Shown piece by piece: positions 52,471-64,000 of a stretch of DNA of 64,000 bases. The notes beneath the pieces are model-generated. The model was not told the DNA's origin and made no database searches. It saw only the letters and a program-made list of their open reading frames with translations. The translations under genes and the position numbers were made by a program. Every line of letters begins with the position of its first letter. Within the stretch, counting starts at the first letter, position 1. Origin of the DNA: Aphelenchoides besseyi. Lineage: Eukaryota; Nematoda; Chromadorea; Rhabditida; Aphelenchoididae. Location: the NCBI GenBank assembly GCA_024699855.1, contig JAMPIQ010000001.1, positions 13,578,001-13,642,000 of the forward strand, given 5' to 3'.

Positions 52471-53685
52471 GCGGCTTGAAGATCGATGGAGAAATCCAAT
52501 AACGATGATGATCTCGAATTCAAACCGTGTTTCGGACTTCGCCTACTGGTTGCCGATTCATGCGATATGGGGCGTATGAATCTCGCCCCACGACTCGTCC
52601 AGCATCGCCGCGCACCAATGGTGAGACTTTTGTGCAACGTCTTAAACCATATCCCCGCGATTCTTCTGGCTGTTCTTTCTGAAATGTCAAGTTGTGTTTT
52701 CTAGCGAAAGTTAATGGCTTACTTTATGTTCACCATCTCTTTCAACGGTGGGTCGATTTGACGAGCACGTATCCTTGTCTTTAATCGATGGGCTGATGAT
52801 GCCGTTTTTGATCGGTGTCGCGTCGGTTAAAGGCATGGTAATGTTGCTAAAATAAAAATTCATGTAATGCGACAATTAAGGGTCGAGAACAAAACAATAA
52901 TTTCACGCTGATATTAAGTTCAAGGCATTGCAAGACGCGGTGGGGTCTCAATGTCCAATCGTGAAACCGGAACTCAAGAACAGGATGCGTATGAAGAGTT
53001 CACCTCGACTTATAAGGACCTCCGTTTGCTCCACCTATTGATACAAAGTTAGCTCGTAGTAATGAAAAAGCATTGCGTTGTCAAAATCTTTTGTTCTTAT
53101 CCATGCAATTCATGGACAATGGTGCAGCCTTGATTCGGTAATGCATAAGTTGGTGGAATGACCTGCAGCCTTATTACCCGACTGGTTATGGGAAATCTGT
53201 GTTCAATGACACCGACGAGATCAAAGAATGCCGAACTAAGATCAATTCTTGGTTCAAAGTACAAAGCAGTTGTTCTGATTTTGCATTCAATTGTTCTCAT
53301 TATTAAAAAGCGAATGAAAGATGAATTAATTGGCGTAAAGCATCCAAGAATTCGAATGTTTTATTCGAGTTACGATTAGTTTGTGCATTGAAACGTTTGG
53401 ATAGCTTGGATTTTCTTTTATTTGTTGTAGTGCAAATAAAGTTCCAAGTTTAATGAGATGCAGCAACTTGGCAATTCAGTTATCAGCCAACAAGTCAAAT
53501 GCTCTTGTTCAAAGTTGACCCCAGAGATCTCAATTGGTCTCCCATTTCTTTGGCTTTCGTACAACCAAGAACAGACGCGAACGATCATAAATGTAATCTA
53601 GACAGTAAGGAGACTTGTGGTTGAGTACCAATCAACCGCTCATTATCAGTTGCTATTTGACCTCCAATCTACTCTAGTCCAATGT
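52471..53685. other. intergenic, coding-like scraps only
   Basis: At about 53,155-53,310 (+) a frame reads NDLQPYYPTGYGKSVFNDTD and continues to a stop; at about 52,940-53,040 another reads MSNRETGTQEQDAYEEFTST. Neither has a recognisable domain or splice partners. This may be one decayed gene. Confidence 0.3.
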
Positions 53686-53800
53686 GTTCGTCCATATCTC
53701 GTTGAATGCACGCCATCCCGTCCGATCTGGCAAGTTAAGCAACGATGAGCTTGATTAGTACATGGATCGGAGACGTCCTTGGAATCTCAAGTGACGAACG
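53686..53800 (+). rRNA. rrn-5S: 5S ribosomal RNA gene
   Basis: Contains the conserved 5S core GAATGCACGCCATCCCGTCC, then GATCTGGCAAGTTAAGCAAC, and the internal Pol III control region around TTAGTACATGGATCGGAGAC. The terminal stem is intact (5' GTTCGTC pairs with 3' GACGAAC), and a T-run (53,802-53,806) follows as the Pol III terminator. Compared with nematode 5S as I know it, differences are confined to the stems and the loop after GATGAG. This is a single copy, not a tandem array, in this window, so it may be a dispersed functional gene. Confidence 0.9.
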
Positions 53801-53806
53801 CTTTTT
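53801..53806 (+). terminator. Pol III T-run terminator of the 5S gene
   Basis: CTTTTTG directly follows the 3' end of the 5S terminal stem. Confidence 0.7.
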
Positions 53807-56800
53807 GCCACGTTTGAAATTGTTCAAGGAAAATCTGAGTTCATTCATTTTGTTAAAAAACCGGTAATAAAACCTGTTTCCGAAAACACAATTACTGTAG
53901 CGTTTAAAACCTTCTTGTTCTTTTCGACAGTCCGTCAAAAACACTGGAATGTTGATATCAAGAAACTGCGACGAAAAGTTCTGTTCAAGTCGACTATCAA
54001 CGTACGAATAAAAGCCAACAGTAGTCATAAAGTAGTGAACAACAGTTTTACTTCCTAACGTACAATCAAGCCAATCATCATGGTTTTCGGATATATATTT
54101 GGACATCTTGAGCGTTCATGTTGACGAGCTACTCCCAATTACTCAAGGATCAGGACGCTGAAAAAATCGATTAGTTCACCTGACAAGTTAAATGCCCTAA
54201 TCGTATTTGCAACAATTAGACGTCTTAGGTAACAAATAAAATCTAGCCCTCTTGACCAAAAAGCTTACCTTGCATTTTTTGCCATCGTCACTTCTTTAAT
54301 GTGACATGCAACAGTAACCTTAGGTTTCATGTCTATGGTGTTGGACGTGTTGCTTATTTGACTCTTGCTCGTACAAGTAGCCCCAGTCAATGCTTCAGGC
54401 TTGCGACTTTCTTTGCTTCTTATTCCTTTGCTTTGGCACATTTCTTAATCCAAACCAACGTTTGATCACCGACGCTCTGATTGCAGCCACCACATTCCCA
54501 ACGGCACTGAAGGACATGGATTTAGACAACAGCACCGCTCTCTAACGACGAGATCCAGATTCAGTCTTGGTTGTTCCTTTAACGAATAATCCATCAAGAC
54601 TCACGTTCTGAAAACCAAGAGATCAGTTAACAGCAGAGATTTGGTAAACGAACCGTGCTACTATCGTCAAATCCCGTTCTCTGTTTTAAGTTTTTATCCC
54701 GATTTTAACCTTGATTTGATATCCTTTTCCAGTGCGCTCAAAAGTCGAATTACAGCTGGTAAACAGACGAGCATTGAGACTCGTGATATCACATCCAGCG
54801 ATTTGAAAACGATCGACCGAAGAAGTGAACGAGTGCACACAGTCAACATTGATAGAGCAACCATCGATAGAAAATTCAGTTCTAAAAACACATCTCTACT
54901 ATAAGAACAAGTTAGTCGTTTACCTTTGTGGACTGATGAGATTCTCCTGAGCAGAAGACGTAATCACCAACTTCCTTTGTTTCGTCTACATCGAGAGTGT
55001 TTCTGTATCACCACAAGGGCCCTTGTACTCCCTGCAAAGAATCGAATAACGAGTTTAGTCAGTTCAAGAACTTACACAGTTGTTCGATCGGCACTAAAAC
55101 CGACGCATAGAAACCATTGTATTGCGACAATAGTACCAGACGCTGTCGCCGAAGATAACACACGAATCCATAAACATAATGAGCGAAAAGCGATTCTGAA
55201 TCGTAGAGTAAGAAGAACAATAAATTTAGAGACAGCCGATTCACCCAACTCATTTGGAAAATGAGAGCAAAAAAAGGCGACTGGACAGGACGAGAAGAAT
55301 CGAGAAGACTGACGACTCCAACGATTTTGTTTGCGAAATCGACTTGTGAATATGCAAATTGATCAGAAATTAGCATTTGAATCACTAATTATGCAAAATT
55401 TCTAACTGAATTAGCTATTCTCGTTACGTATCTGTGGATTGGTATTCGACTGTCCATCGTATCTGTAGAAGCTCTAAAGCTCGATGGAGTTATCTGGTCA
55501 ACTATCCAAAAATACTGAGCTTCCAATCATTCTAGTGTCCGACGGTTTTCAAAAGTTTTAAGAAACCCAAACAACTGATCTTTGACAGAGAAATGTGAAC
55601 TCGTTTGCATTTGGAATCACACCCGGCAATTTCACTGTTTAATGTATTCAAAAAGATAACTTCCATTGAATGTAGAAGCGTGTGATTAGCAGAACAACAA
55701 CAGCCATTACTGGGTTCTAAACCCTGTGAATATCAGTGGAATCCAATCAGCCAACGAGCTAAAATACACAACACCCCCCATTCCCTTTTATGACATGTCC
55801 ATCGCGCAAAGCGATGTATCTCGGAGATGTTAGCAACAAATTGCGATCATATTATAGTATTATAAAGTCCAATAAATTGGCTATTTAATAGGCCTAAACT
55901 TGTAGCCACCGGATAACTGAGAGAGAAATGAGAGCAATTTAAAGCTGAAGAATTTGTCAAAAATTGTCCAAAATTGCAAAAGTTTGTGCAGCTCTTCCTT
56001 TTGATGATGGGGAGCTCTAATTTGGCACACTTATTAATGAGCACGTGACAATACAATGCTAAACGTTTGAAGGGCAGAGGTTGACCGAGAATTGAATTAG
56101 AATCTAAAAAATACTCAAAAATTGAGACTTGTGAAGTTGATTGCTAATTGATGGTTATCACTTGTTGTTGGGTCCTGGTCCGGCGATTTGGCATCCCGGT
56201 GGGAAGACGCCGCTTAGGCCCAACGGACGCTGATCTGGGGCGCTGTTATGGTTTTTTTTTGGAACTGTTGTTGTTCTTCTTACTATTGTTACTCGCGTTG
56301 TTGTATTCGCCACCCAAAATAAACTTCTCTCCGAGTTGGGCATTCGACAGACCAAACACTTGTTATATTTCCTAACATGATTGCCGAAGCAATTTTTGCA
56401 TCAACTTCTTCTGCGTTTTGAATTTTGGTTTCGGATTGTGTAGAAGGTCAAATAAACGATTCAGTTTTCTGTCGTTACTTCGACTATCAGCCTCATTCAA
56501 AAAAAGTAGACGCTGTCAGTGAGCCTGCTAACCCAAATGAGGTCAAAATGTGGCAAATGGGCCTTGATTCCCTTCATGCAAACCAGTCCTGTTTTTACAC
56601 TCGTTTCTATGAGAGCAGACTTCAACTTTTTTATGAGAACATCCGCGGGAATATGAAAACATACACAACACACAGATGCACAGAATCTCTGGATTAGCTC
56701 TAAACATTATTACAATCATATAAGCTTTCGATAATCACAACAATAAAATCGATGGTATTTCCGAAGACTATAAGTTGTGCCTTTTGATCAGATTTTGACT

Positions 56801-57047
56801 ACTCGCTGGGTGGTCCGATTAAATCGACGTTTACTTTAATTACCGTACATGCTCCATGCACAGCAAGAATACCAGGTTTTCAATGCATTTAAGGGTCTGC
56901 ATTCGATTTGATCGTTTTGTTCTCTGACTTTGTTAGATCGACAAACAAATTAGAAATCGAATGTCTTCCATTTACACTTTCTATTCAGTTTGAAATTCTA
57001 TGCGATGTTGTTCAAATTCACTTATTGATCACTTGGTAACCGCTGCA
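53807..57047. other. intergenic, unrecognised
   Basis: More than 3 kb without a convincing gene. A 123-codon minus-strand ORF (53,735-54,106) runs antisense across the 5S gene; its part outside 5S (54,106 to about 53,810) is peptide-like but unplaced. Short ORFs at 54,641-54,904, 54,926-55,264 and 56,425-56,697 (+) show no domain. A GGTCCTGGTCCGGCGATTTG stretch at about 56,170 is more GC-rich than its surroundings. Confidence 0.35.
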
Positions 57048-57937
57048 ATGAACGTTCTTGTCTTCTTTCTGAATTGTGTGATCGCGTTGTTGACTGGCGG
57101 CCTTCTGATTGGTTGCACTCGTGAAGTGAAGAATGTGAGTCGTTGATTTCTACTTTGTAAATCAATCGCTTCAGCAATCAAAAGCACAGAAATTGACCGT
57201 CAATCAACAATCCAAAACTCGTCTAGCAACTAAAACGAAAGTCAAGAAGTCTGCAGAATCAGACCCAACGATCCAACTCGTCAGCTCAACAACGCAAACC
57301 GCCGAACCATCGTCTTTCGTCAAGGAATCGAAATGGCGTTTGGGTCGCATCTTGCAAAGTGGAAGTCAGGAGTCGAATGAAATGAAGAAAGAAAACAAGC
57401 CAGCAATCAAATCCAGACTTCCAACTGCGCCTTCCGAATTAGCAACTTCGAACTACGTATTCAAAACGCCGCCCTACGCGTACCAGAAAAGGATCGTTGG
57501 AAAGTGCTTTAAACAATCGCAAACCGTTCGAGTGCCAAGTACGTTGAGTGAGTGATTTCCATCAATTCGTATTTCAATTAAAATTTTCAGAAATCGAAAA
57601 AACTCAAGCGGAGGAATTGCGATTGCATGTGCCAACTTCTTTCGCAAAGAACAAGTCAACGGCTGGACATATGTCGACTTTCGAAGGCAAACTACAGCTT
57701 CTACCGACTACCACGGCTTCCCATCCACAGATCCCATCGACTCCACCGCCAACCGCAAAAACCGAGCAGAAGAAAACAAGTGGATCGTCGAAGCAGGACG
57801 ATGAGAAGACTATCAATACCGAAGAGTACGTGGGCATAAACGAGCAGTTAAAGGAGCTGCGCGACGAGAAAACTCAGCTGTCAAATCCACGTGTTGTTGA
57901 CGATCTTGACGATACGAACGAGTTCGCTGATGAATAG
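57048..57937 (+). CDS. unrecognised lysine/serine-rich protein with hydrophobic N-terminus
   Basis: Three exons (57048-57134, 57175-57547, 57591-57937) give 268 aa. The first exon encodes VLVFFLNCVIALLTGGLLIG followed by a cysteine, either a signal peptide or a single membrane anchor. The rest is hydrophilic and of low complexity, rich in K, S, T and Q (for example TKTKVKKSAESDPTIQLVSS). It has a short central block that looks ordered (NYVFKTPPYAYQKRIVGKCF) and an acidic C-terminus (VVDDLDDTNEFADE). No known domain is visible. The whole-codon exon sum and clean 40-bp introns support a real gene. Confidence 0.65.
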
Positions 57938-60356
57938 CAAACGGACGTGAATAAAAGCGAGGGTTAAATCTCTGGTTGCCAATAGATAAGAATAAACAAA
58001 AATTCTTGGACATTATTAAGTTTTTATGCATTCATATCATACTTTTAAAAGAAACTATGACACAATGGCTATAGAAGATGGTTCGAGCTCTTGGCAAGTG
58101 CAAAGATCGTGAGTGTATATCAATCACTTCTTTCATTTGTTTTTAGATTTTCGTTTTTGTCCTTTCACGCAGTCACGTTAAGGTGACGCTTTAAATTTGA
58201 GTCCACGCTCTTGACCATACGATAATACGACGGGTTCTAGTTGCCGTTAAAGTCAAATTGTAAATAGTGAATGTGGCAAAAGATGGCGGTCAAGTTTGTG
58301 TGAGTGGGAAGTTTTTTTTCCACCCTGGAACTAACCACACACCACGACACCACACCACTACTCACCCTTCCCGGTGAGTTTTCAATGAAATCAATAACCC
58401 ACTCACATCGGACCGGCCACACCGACGATTGTGCTCAGATCGTTTTTGTACCAGAGGTTGTCAGGAAGTCAACAAAACTGATGGGTAAGCGGAATTCTCT
58501 TCTTCTATGAACCTCTTCTTTTCGCGCGGTATTTTCGCCTTTCCCTCTATTTCTCTGACAATGAAAAGACTGCAATCAAGTTTGTTTTTATACCAGTTAT
58601 TTGCTTGTGAAAGTTAGTTATAGGTGATATTCGAAAAAAGAAACTCAATTTATTAGCTAAGGAGTATAATTGGTGTTGGAAGAGTTCACAAAACAAGCAA
58701 CTTTTATTAAACATTAAAATCGTTATTCCATTCACGGTCCCACCGACGGACACTCGTACAAAACTGAAGGGTGACCTGAGGATGGGACCGGAACGATCAA
58801 ACGATCCGAGTAGTTAGACTAAGAATCTGCTCTTCGATTGAACCGTTTGGTCATTTCACGCGATAATCCCACTTACTAGTTGATAAGTGAACAGTAACCG
58901 TGGATTATCGCGTTAATCGACCAGCGGAGAGAAGAGCAGACGAATGAGGAGAAGGAATGAGACGATGCAGTGACTGTTTGGACTCATTACGAGTGTTTAT
59001 ATGCTACTCGAATGAGACTATCGAAGTTGCAGAAGGCGGTACCCGCAGTCAAATATGCAATGGCTACCAGTGATCGGAACTGAGAAAGCGGTTGACATCT
59101 CTGGGTAGACAAAAGAGAACAAATGCAATAAGGATCGGTGATCCAGTCAGATCATTTTCTTACTCTCAGACTTACCTCGCGGTAATTCTGATTTTGAATT
59201 TGAACGAGATTGGCAGCTTCTCTTAGAATGCAATCACACCATCTATATAGCCTTCAACCATTAAATGATTGCCGTCAGAATTTGCTTTGTTTAAGATGTC
59301 ACAATCGCGCAGTTTGAACGAGAATTTCATTTTTTCCATATTGACATCTCTTAAAACATGAAACGACAAGAAATTGAAAAAGAGTTCGTCCCGTCATCAA
59401 CGATCTTAATATTTTTGCCAAAGCACGCAACACTAATCTTTTTTGATAGTGTCGTGCGGGCTAATCAGCATATTGACATCATCCTTTGATTACCTAGTTT
59501 ACTGTATCTTCAACGACAACTTTCGAGAACAAACAAACTTGGTTATTTGCTGGATTTGCCATCGAAATCAGAACAATCAACCGCAACAGCATCCGAAGAG
59601 CATTGAAATGCACTCCATGTAATTATCTTCCTTTAACTGCAATTCATCTCCAAATTTTTAAAGTCTTTCCTACCCGCAGCATTATAACTATTTCTATCCT
59701 TATTCTCAAATTATCTTGCCATTTTATCAAAATACAATTATTTGCGTGATAAACGAATATTGAGCCTTTTTTAAAAAATTGACAGTGAAAGTCAATTCGA
59801 TAATTTTACTCGAGCTGATCTTTTATTTCAGCGGATTGAACAGGAACTGTAAAGTACAGCGAGCTTGTAGTTTGGATGCGGTGTTGAACCCAAAGAATTT
59901 TCCGTTGAGAAGGTTCTTCGACTAATTGGTTGGAATCACAAGGAACCAAAAGCTTTTGCAGACTTTGAAAAGAACCAAATTTTTTGCAGAATTCGTATTT
60001 ACGAGGAGATTTGAATGGTTTATTACGGAAACCAGTTGTCGCATTCATTGGGTTGTTATGATCGTTGTTGAGAGGGAAATGAGGTCAAGAAATCGAAATT
60101 TTTTGTTTTCCAATGCGCCCTGAAAGTGACGTCGTGGATGAAAATGGCGATCGAGAAAAAAGCGAAATGCGATTGCGCCAAGAACGTGAGACCGTGGAAG
60201 TTGAGGGATGACGTCTCGAGAAACCAATTGGAACAAAAAGAATCAGTGGAGTGGCGGATTTGGATGGGCGTCTTGTGCGTTTCGGTTTTTTTTGTTGATC
60301 TGTGCATGTGAAAAAGAATTTTGGATCAACGTTTTCACTTCAGGAATAAACTTTCA
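57938..60356. other. intergenic with repeat copy 3; otherwise unrecognised
   Basis: Repeat R1 copy 3 lies at about 58,925-59,215. Overlapping short ORFs on both strands at 59,806-60,311 have no motif. The promoter of the lectin gene lies at the right end. Confidence 0.4.
58925..59215. repeat. dispersed repeat family R1, copy 3 (diverged)
   Basis: Same orientation as copy 1. Shared blocks include GACTGTTTGGACTCATT, CTACCAGTGATCGGAACTGA and GACAAAAGAGAACAAATGCA, with more substitutions than between copies 1 and 2. The match starts near GAGAAGAGCAGACGAATGAG. Confidence 0.7.
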
Positions 60357-61121
60357 ATGTTAATGAAACAAATGAACTCGTTTGTTTTCGTCTCGTTTTA
60401 CCTCTTCTTTTCGCTTTCTGAAGGCGCCTACGAAAACACGTTGATCATTGACTTGGGACATTCGAACAAAAAAGTCAACGATCAGAGATGGCCGTCTGGT
60501 CGGGATCAAGCGACTCAAGAGCTTACAGCGAACATAAAAGAAGTTAGTTTGTTTACTGGTAATCAGCAGCTTGTGGTTTTGTAGGTGAAGAATCTCGTAG
60601 TTCAAATGGATCGACAGTTTAATGAGCGTTTGGATCGATTAGATCAAGTGAGAAGCCATCATTTCAAGGGCGGTTGAGAAGAAGAATTTCAGCGAATCAC
60701 ACGACTTGAAACAAATCAAAAGAACGTTCAGTACATGATGGCAGCATCAGATTGGAAACCGTTGAGTGATGCAAATAAAAAGATTCGCGTTTTTACGGCA
60801 CGCAGCAAGTGGGAAGACGCTGAAGAGGTTTGCAAAGCACATAGCGGCAAACTACTGACCGTTGAGTCGGACGATGAGAATCGAAGAGTAACTGGTCAGT
60901 AATGTTTTGTAGTTTTTCATTAAGCAACGCGTTTAGATTATCTTCAAAATTACGAGCAAAATCTCTATTGGATGGGAATTCAATCGAACATTACGTTCAC
61001 GGTGCCCGCGTATCATAACTTCGATCGAGGAGATCAAGATCGTTGTGCCGCCTTGTCGACGGCCGGGAAATGGACAAGAAGAGAATGTACAGAAGAGCAT
61101 GGATTTATTTGTCAGTTTTGA
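60357..61121 (+). CDS. secreted C-type lectin domain protein
   Basis: Four exons (60357-60542, 60585-60647, 60693-60894, 60937-61121) give 211 aa. A signal peptide (FVFVSFYLFFSLSEGA) is followed by a short coiled-coil-like linker (KNLVVQMDRQFNERLDRLDQ). The lectin fold follows: KIRVFTARSKWEDAEEVCKA, GKLLTVESDDENRRV, NLYWMGIQ and DRCAALSTAGKWTRREC, ending with the domain's closing strand HGFICQF. Four cysteines fit the canonical disulfide pair. EPN/QPD and WND carbohydrate motifs are not evident, so calcium-dependent sugar binding is doubtful. Such proteins in nematodes are often secreted immune or cuticle-associated factors; that role is inference. Confidence 0.85.
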
Positions 61122-61331
61122 GTTGTTTATGTACATAACTGCGAGTAAAGAAGTAAAAAGTAGTTTCTGTCAAGTTGATTTCCGGATCTCAAGTGGAAAC
61201 TTTCTTGTTGTTTGGGGGCAGAAAGTTTGGGCGCGTTGCTGTTCAGAAGACTTTTTCGTTGGAGTTAAAATCATCTAAAGTCGAGGAATAAAAGTTAACG
61301 GTGTAGATTTTCAGGATCGTGCAAAACAAAA

Positions 61332-64000
61332 ATGGACGGCGATTTGTACGATGAGGTTCGTTTCTCTTCCAACGGTTTCTTTTTGAATTTTTGGTTTTCA
61401 GTTTGGAAACTACATTGGACCCGAATTGGATTCCGACGATGAAGAGGAAGAGGAAATGCAGTTCGCTCGGACTCAGCAACGAGATGACGAAGATGTGGAA
61501 ATGGGAGAAGTGAGTTCGACGTTTAAGTTTCTTTTACTTTTTGATTTAGGAAAACGCAGATGAGGAACAGACCGTTCAAGCACCGGGCAATCAAATCGTT
61601 TTGCACGAAGACAAAAAGTACTATCAGTCGGCACTTGAAGTCTACGGCGAAGGAGTGGAAACGATAGTTCAAGACGAAGATGCTCAACCGCTAACGGAAC
61701 CGATTGTCAAGCCAACGAAAATTAAACGCTTCGAAGTGTCCGAACAGGATTTGCCGTTGATGAACTACAAACCCCAGTTCATGATTGATCTTATGGAGCA
61801 TCCGCAAATGATTCGAAATATTGCAATTGCCGGTCATTTGCATCATGGAAAAGTTGGTTTGATTTTGTATTCTATTTTCTTAATTTGATATTCAGACAAC
61901 TTTTGTTGACTGTCTGATGGAACAAACTCATCCGAATTTTCAACGACCCGAAGACAGTGATACCCGTTATACGGACGGTCAGTTCATTGAGATCCAACGT
62001 GGTTGTTCGATCAAAAGCACACCGATTTCGATTGTCATGCAAAGTCAACGCAACAAATCGTATCTTTTGAACATTGTCGACACACCCGGTAAGTTGAGTT
62101 TGTTCGAAATTTAACCCGTTGAGTTTTTAGGACACGTTAACTTCTCTGATGAAGTCACTGCTGCGTATCGTCTGTGTGATGGAGTTGTGATTCTTATTGA
62201 TGTTCACGAAGGAGTAAGTTGTTTTCGGTTTGATTGTTTGAACTTGTTCTATAGCTCTTGATGCAAACTGAACGACTATTGAAACATGCGTTGCAAGAAA
62301 AACTTCCGGTTACGATTTGCATCAACAAAATCGACCGTTTGATTCTCGAACTTAAGTTGCCGCCCAGTGATGCGTATTCGAAGATTCGTTATACTCTCGA
62401 CCAACTCAACCAATTGGTCAAGTGAGTTGTTAACAAAAGGGATTGTTTAATGAATTCCGTTTGTAGGACTTTTGCTCTGGACGATGCACCAATTTTCTCG
62501 CCATTAAATCGGAATGTAATCTTTGCGTCGTCTCGTTACAACGTTTGCTTCTCAGTCGACAGTTTTGCGGCCTTGTATTCGACCAAATATCGTGAGTTTG
62601 TTTCGTTGGTTGCTGTTCATCAGTTTGTTTGCAGCGAAAATCGACGTGAAACGTTTCGCTGATCGTTTATGGGGCGATTACTATTTGGATCAGAAAACAA
62701 AGACGATTGTGAGCAAAGGAGAAATCGGACAACAACGAACGTTCAGTTACTTTATCTTGGAGCCCCTCTACAAGTTATTTGCACATGTGAGTATATTCAT
62801 TGAATGAATCGATTTGCTTCGTAGGTCTGTGGAGATGTTGACACTTGCTTGCCGCGTTTTTGTCGTGAAATGGGAATACGATTGAGTAAAGAGGAACAGA
62901 AAATGAATATTCGACCGTTGATTTCGTTGATTTGCAAACGTTTCTTTGGCGATTTTACGGCCTTCGTCGACATGGTAGTCAACAAGTTTCCATCGCCAGT
63001 TGAAGGTGCTGTGGAGAAAGTGCGTTTGAACTACATGGGCGTTTCGGAAAGTCCATTGGCAACAGAGATTCAAAAGTGCGATAAAAACGTGAGTTCATTG
63101 TCTCATATGTCTATTGTTCGTCTTTAGGGTGTTCTTTACATTCACACTACGAAAAACTACCCGACTTTTGATGCAACGGCTTTTCATGTTTTTGGTCGTG
63201 TGTTCAGTGGAACATTGCATGTTGGCGATGAGGTCAAGATTCTGGGTGAAAACTATTCGATTCAAGACGAAGAAGATTGTCGAGTTATGCCGGTGGGTCG
63301 TCTGTGGATTTCGGTTGGACGTTATCGAATCGAAGTCGAGTCGGTTTCTGCCGGAATGTGGGTAATGATCGAGGGCATCGATGGACCGATCAGCAAAACT
63401 TCAACAATCATCGAAAAGAACTACAACATAGATGATGTGAGAAAATTTAACGATTTTGCTCTAATCCGGACTCTTAGATTTACATTTTCCGCCCACTGAA
63501 GTTCAATACGAAATCGGTTGTCAAGTTGGCCATCGAACCGATTAATCCGTCTGAGTTGCCGAAGATGTTGGATTCGCTGCGCAAAGTCAACAAATCGTAT
63601 CCGCTGTTGACCACACGCGTCGAGGAATCGGGCGAACACGTGATGTTAGGAACCGGCGAATTGTATTTGGATTCGGTGATGCACGACATGCGAAAAGTCT
63701 TTAGTGAAATCGACATCAAAGTTGCCGATCCGGTGGTTAGTTTTTGCGAGACTGTGGTGGAGACTTCGACGTTAAAATGCTTCGCACAAACTCCAAATCA
63801 AAAGTGAGTCTTAACGTTGAAATCTCCTTATTTTTTTCTTTAGAAATAAGATCACGATGATTGGAGAGCCGTTGGAAAAGGGACTTGCGGAAGACATTGA
63901 GAACGAGGTCGTGAGTATTAGTTGGAACCGGTGAGTTCACATTTGTAGTCAAGTAGCTGATTGAAAGGTTTACAGAAAGCAATTGGCAGAATTTTTCCAA
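61332..64000 (+). CDS. EFTUD2: spliceosomal GTPase EFTUD2/Snu114, 5' part
   Basis: The product is the 116-kDa U5 snRNP GTPase that controls spliceosome activation and disassembly, a relative of EF-2. Thirteen exons are visible (61332-61355, 61402-61509, 61550-61852, 61896-62088, 62131-62213, 62255-62421, 62467-62591, 62635-62786, 62825-63088, 63128-63436, 63478-63803, 63844-63930, 63976 onward). The gene runs off the right edge. The acidic N-terminus ([18 protein letters not shown]) is typical. GTP-binding motifs are GHLHHGKTT (G1), VDTPGHVNF (G3) and INKIDRL (G4). Domain II/III segments are also clear ([36 protein letters not shown]). All introns are about 38-46 bp. The start lies about 210 bp after the lectin gene stop. 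Confidence 0.95.

Noticed and set aside
53735..54106. Minus-strand ORF overlapping the 5S gene
   Set aside because: Its end is antisense 5S rRNA sequence, so at least that part is not protein-coding; no family recognised for the rest.

Overview
The window reads as a compact nematode-type genome. Protein genes are split by many 38-60 bp introns with GTAAGT-like donors and TTTTAG/TTTCAG acceptors. The 5S rRNA gene closely resembles the nematode form as I know it, one gene is a nematode-type chemoreceptor GPCR, and two 22-nt sequences almost match the nematode spliced leader SL1. All assignments come from reading the sequence; no database search was run.

Layout. 1-7.5 kb: the 3' part of an AKT/RAC kinase gene (+), convergent with a complete 12-exon mitochondrial glycine dehydrogenase gene (GLDC, -) that carries one anomalous 2.1 kb intron. 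9.5-10.5 kb: a GNAT acetyltransferase (+). 10.8-16.5 kb: an 11-exon TMEM151-family gene (-). Its 3.3 kb intron holds an acyl-CoA ligase fragment (-), a small MADF-domain gene (+) and a GIY-YIG nuclease-like gene (+), and one intron of the GIY-YIG gene in turn holds a DNA transposon. 16.8-18.1 kb: decayed, possibly Argonaute-like sequence. 18.5-24.9 kb: four plus-strand genes, namely a 7TM receptor, a CK1/TTBK-like pseudokinase and two four-pass membrane proteins. 26.8-29.6 kb: a SANT-like/AT-hook nuclear protein (-).

31-44 kb is a transposon graveyard. It holds a Helitron Rep/helicase relic cut by a solo LTR, SL1-like hairpins, a full-length but disabled Ty3/gypsy element (35,033-40,133) with near-identical 162-bp LTRs and a CTCAA target duplication, a Tc1/mariner-like element related to the one in the GIY-YIG intron, and a second solo LTR. 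44.8-47.8 kb: a papain-family protease-like gene (+) whose 1.7 kb intron contains an unrecognised opposite-strand gene. 48.9-50.3 kb: a DD34D mariner. 52 kb: an RTE-type LINE scrap. 53.7 kb: a 5S rRNA gene. 57-64 kb: a lysine/serine-rich protein with a hydrophobic N-terminus, a secreted C-type lectin, and the 5' two-thirds of the spliceosomal GTPase EFTUD2/Snu114, which runs off the window.

For most of the multi-exon models the proposed exon lengths sum to whole codons with no internal stop, which independently supports the splice calls. The strongest unusual signals are the nested gene architecture at 10.8-16.5 kb, the pseudokinase, the SL1-like hairpins, and the papain-like protein whose KNSWG motif reads KGSWG.
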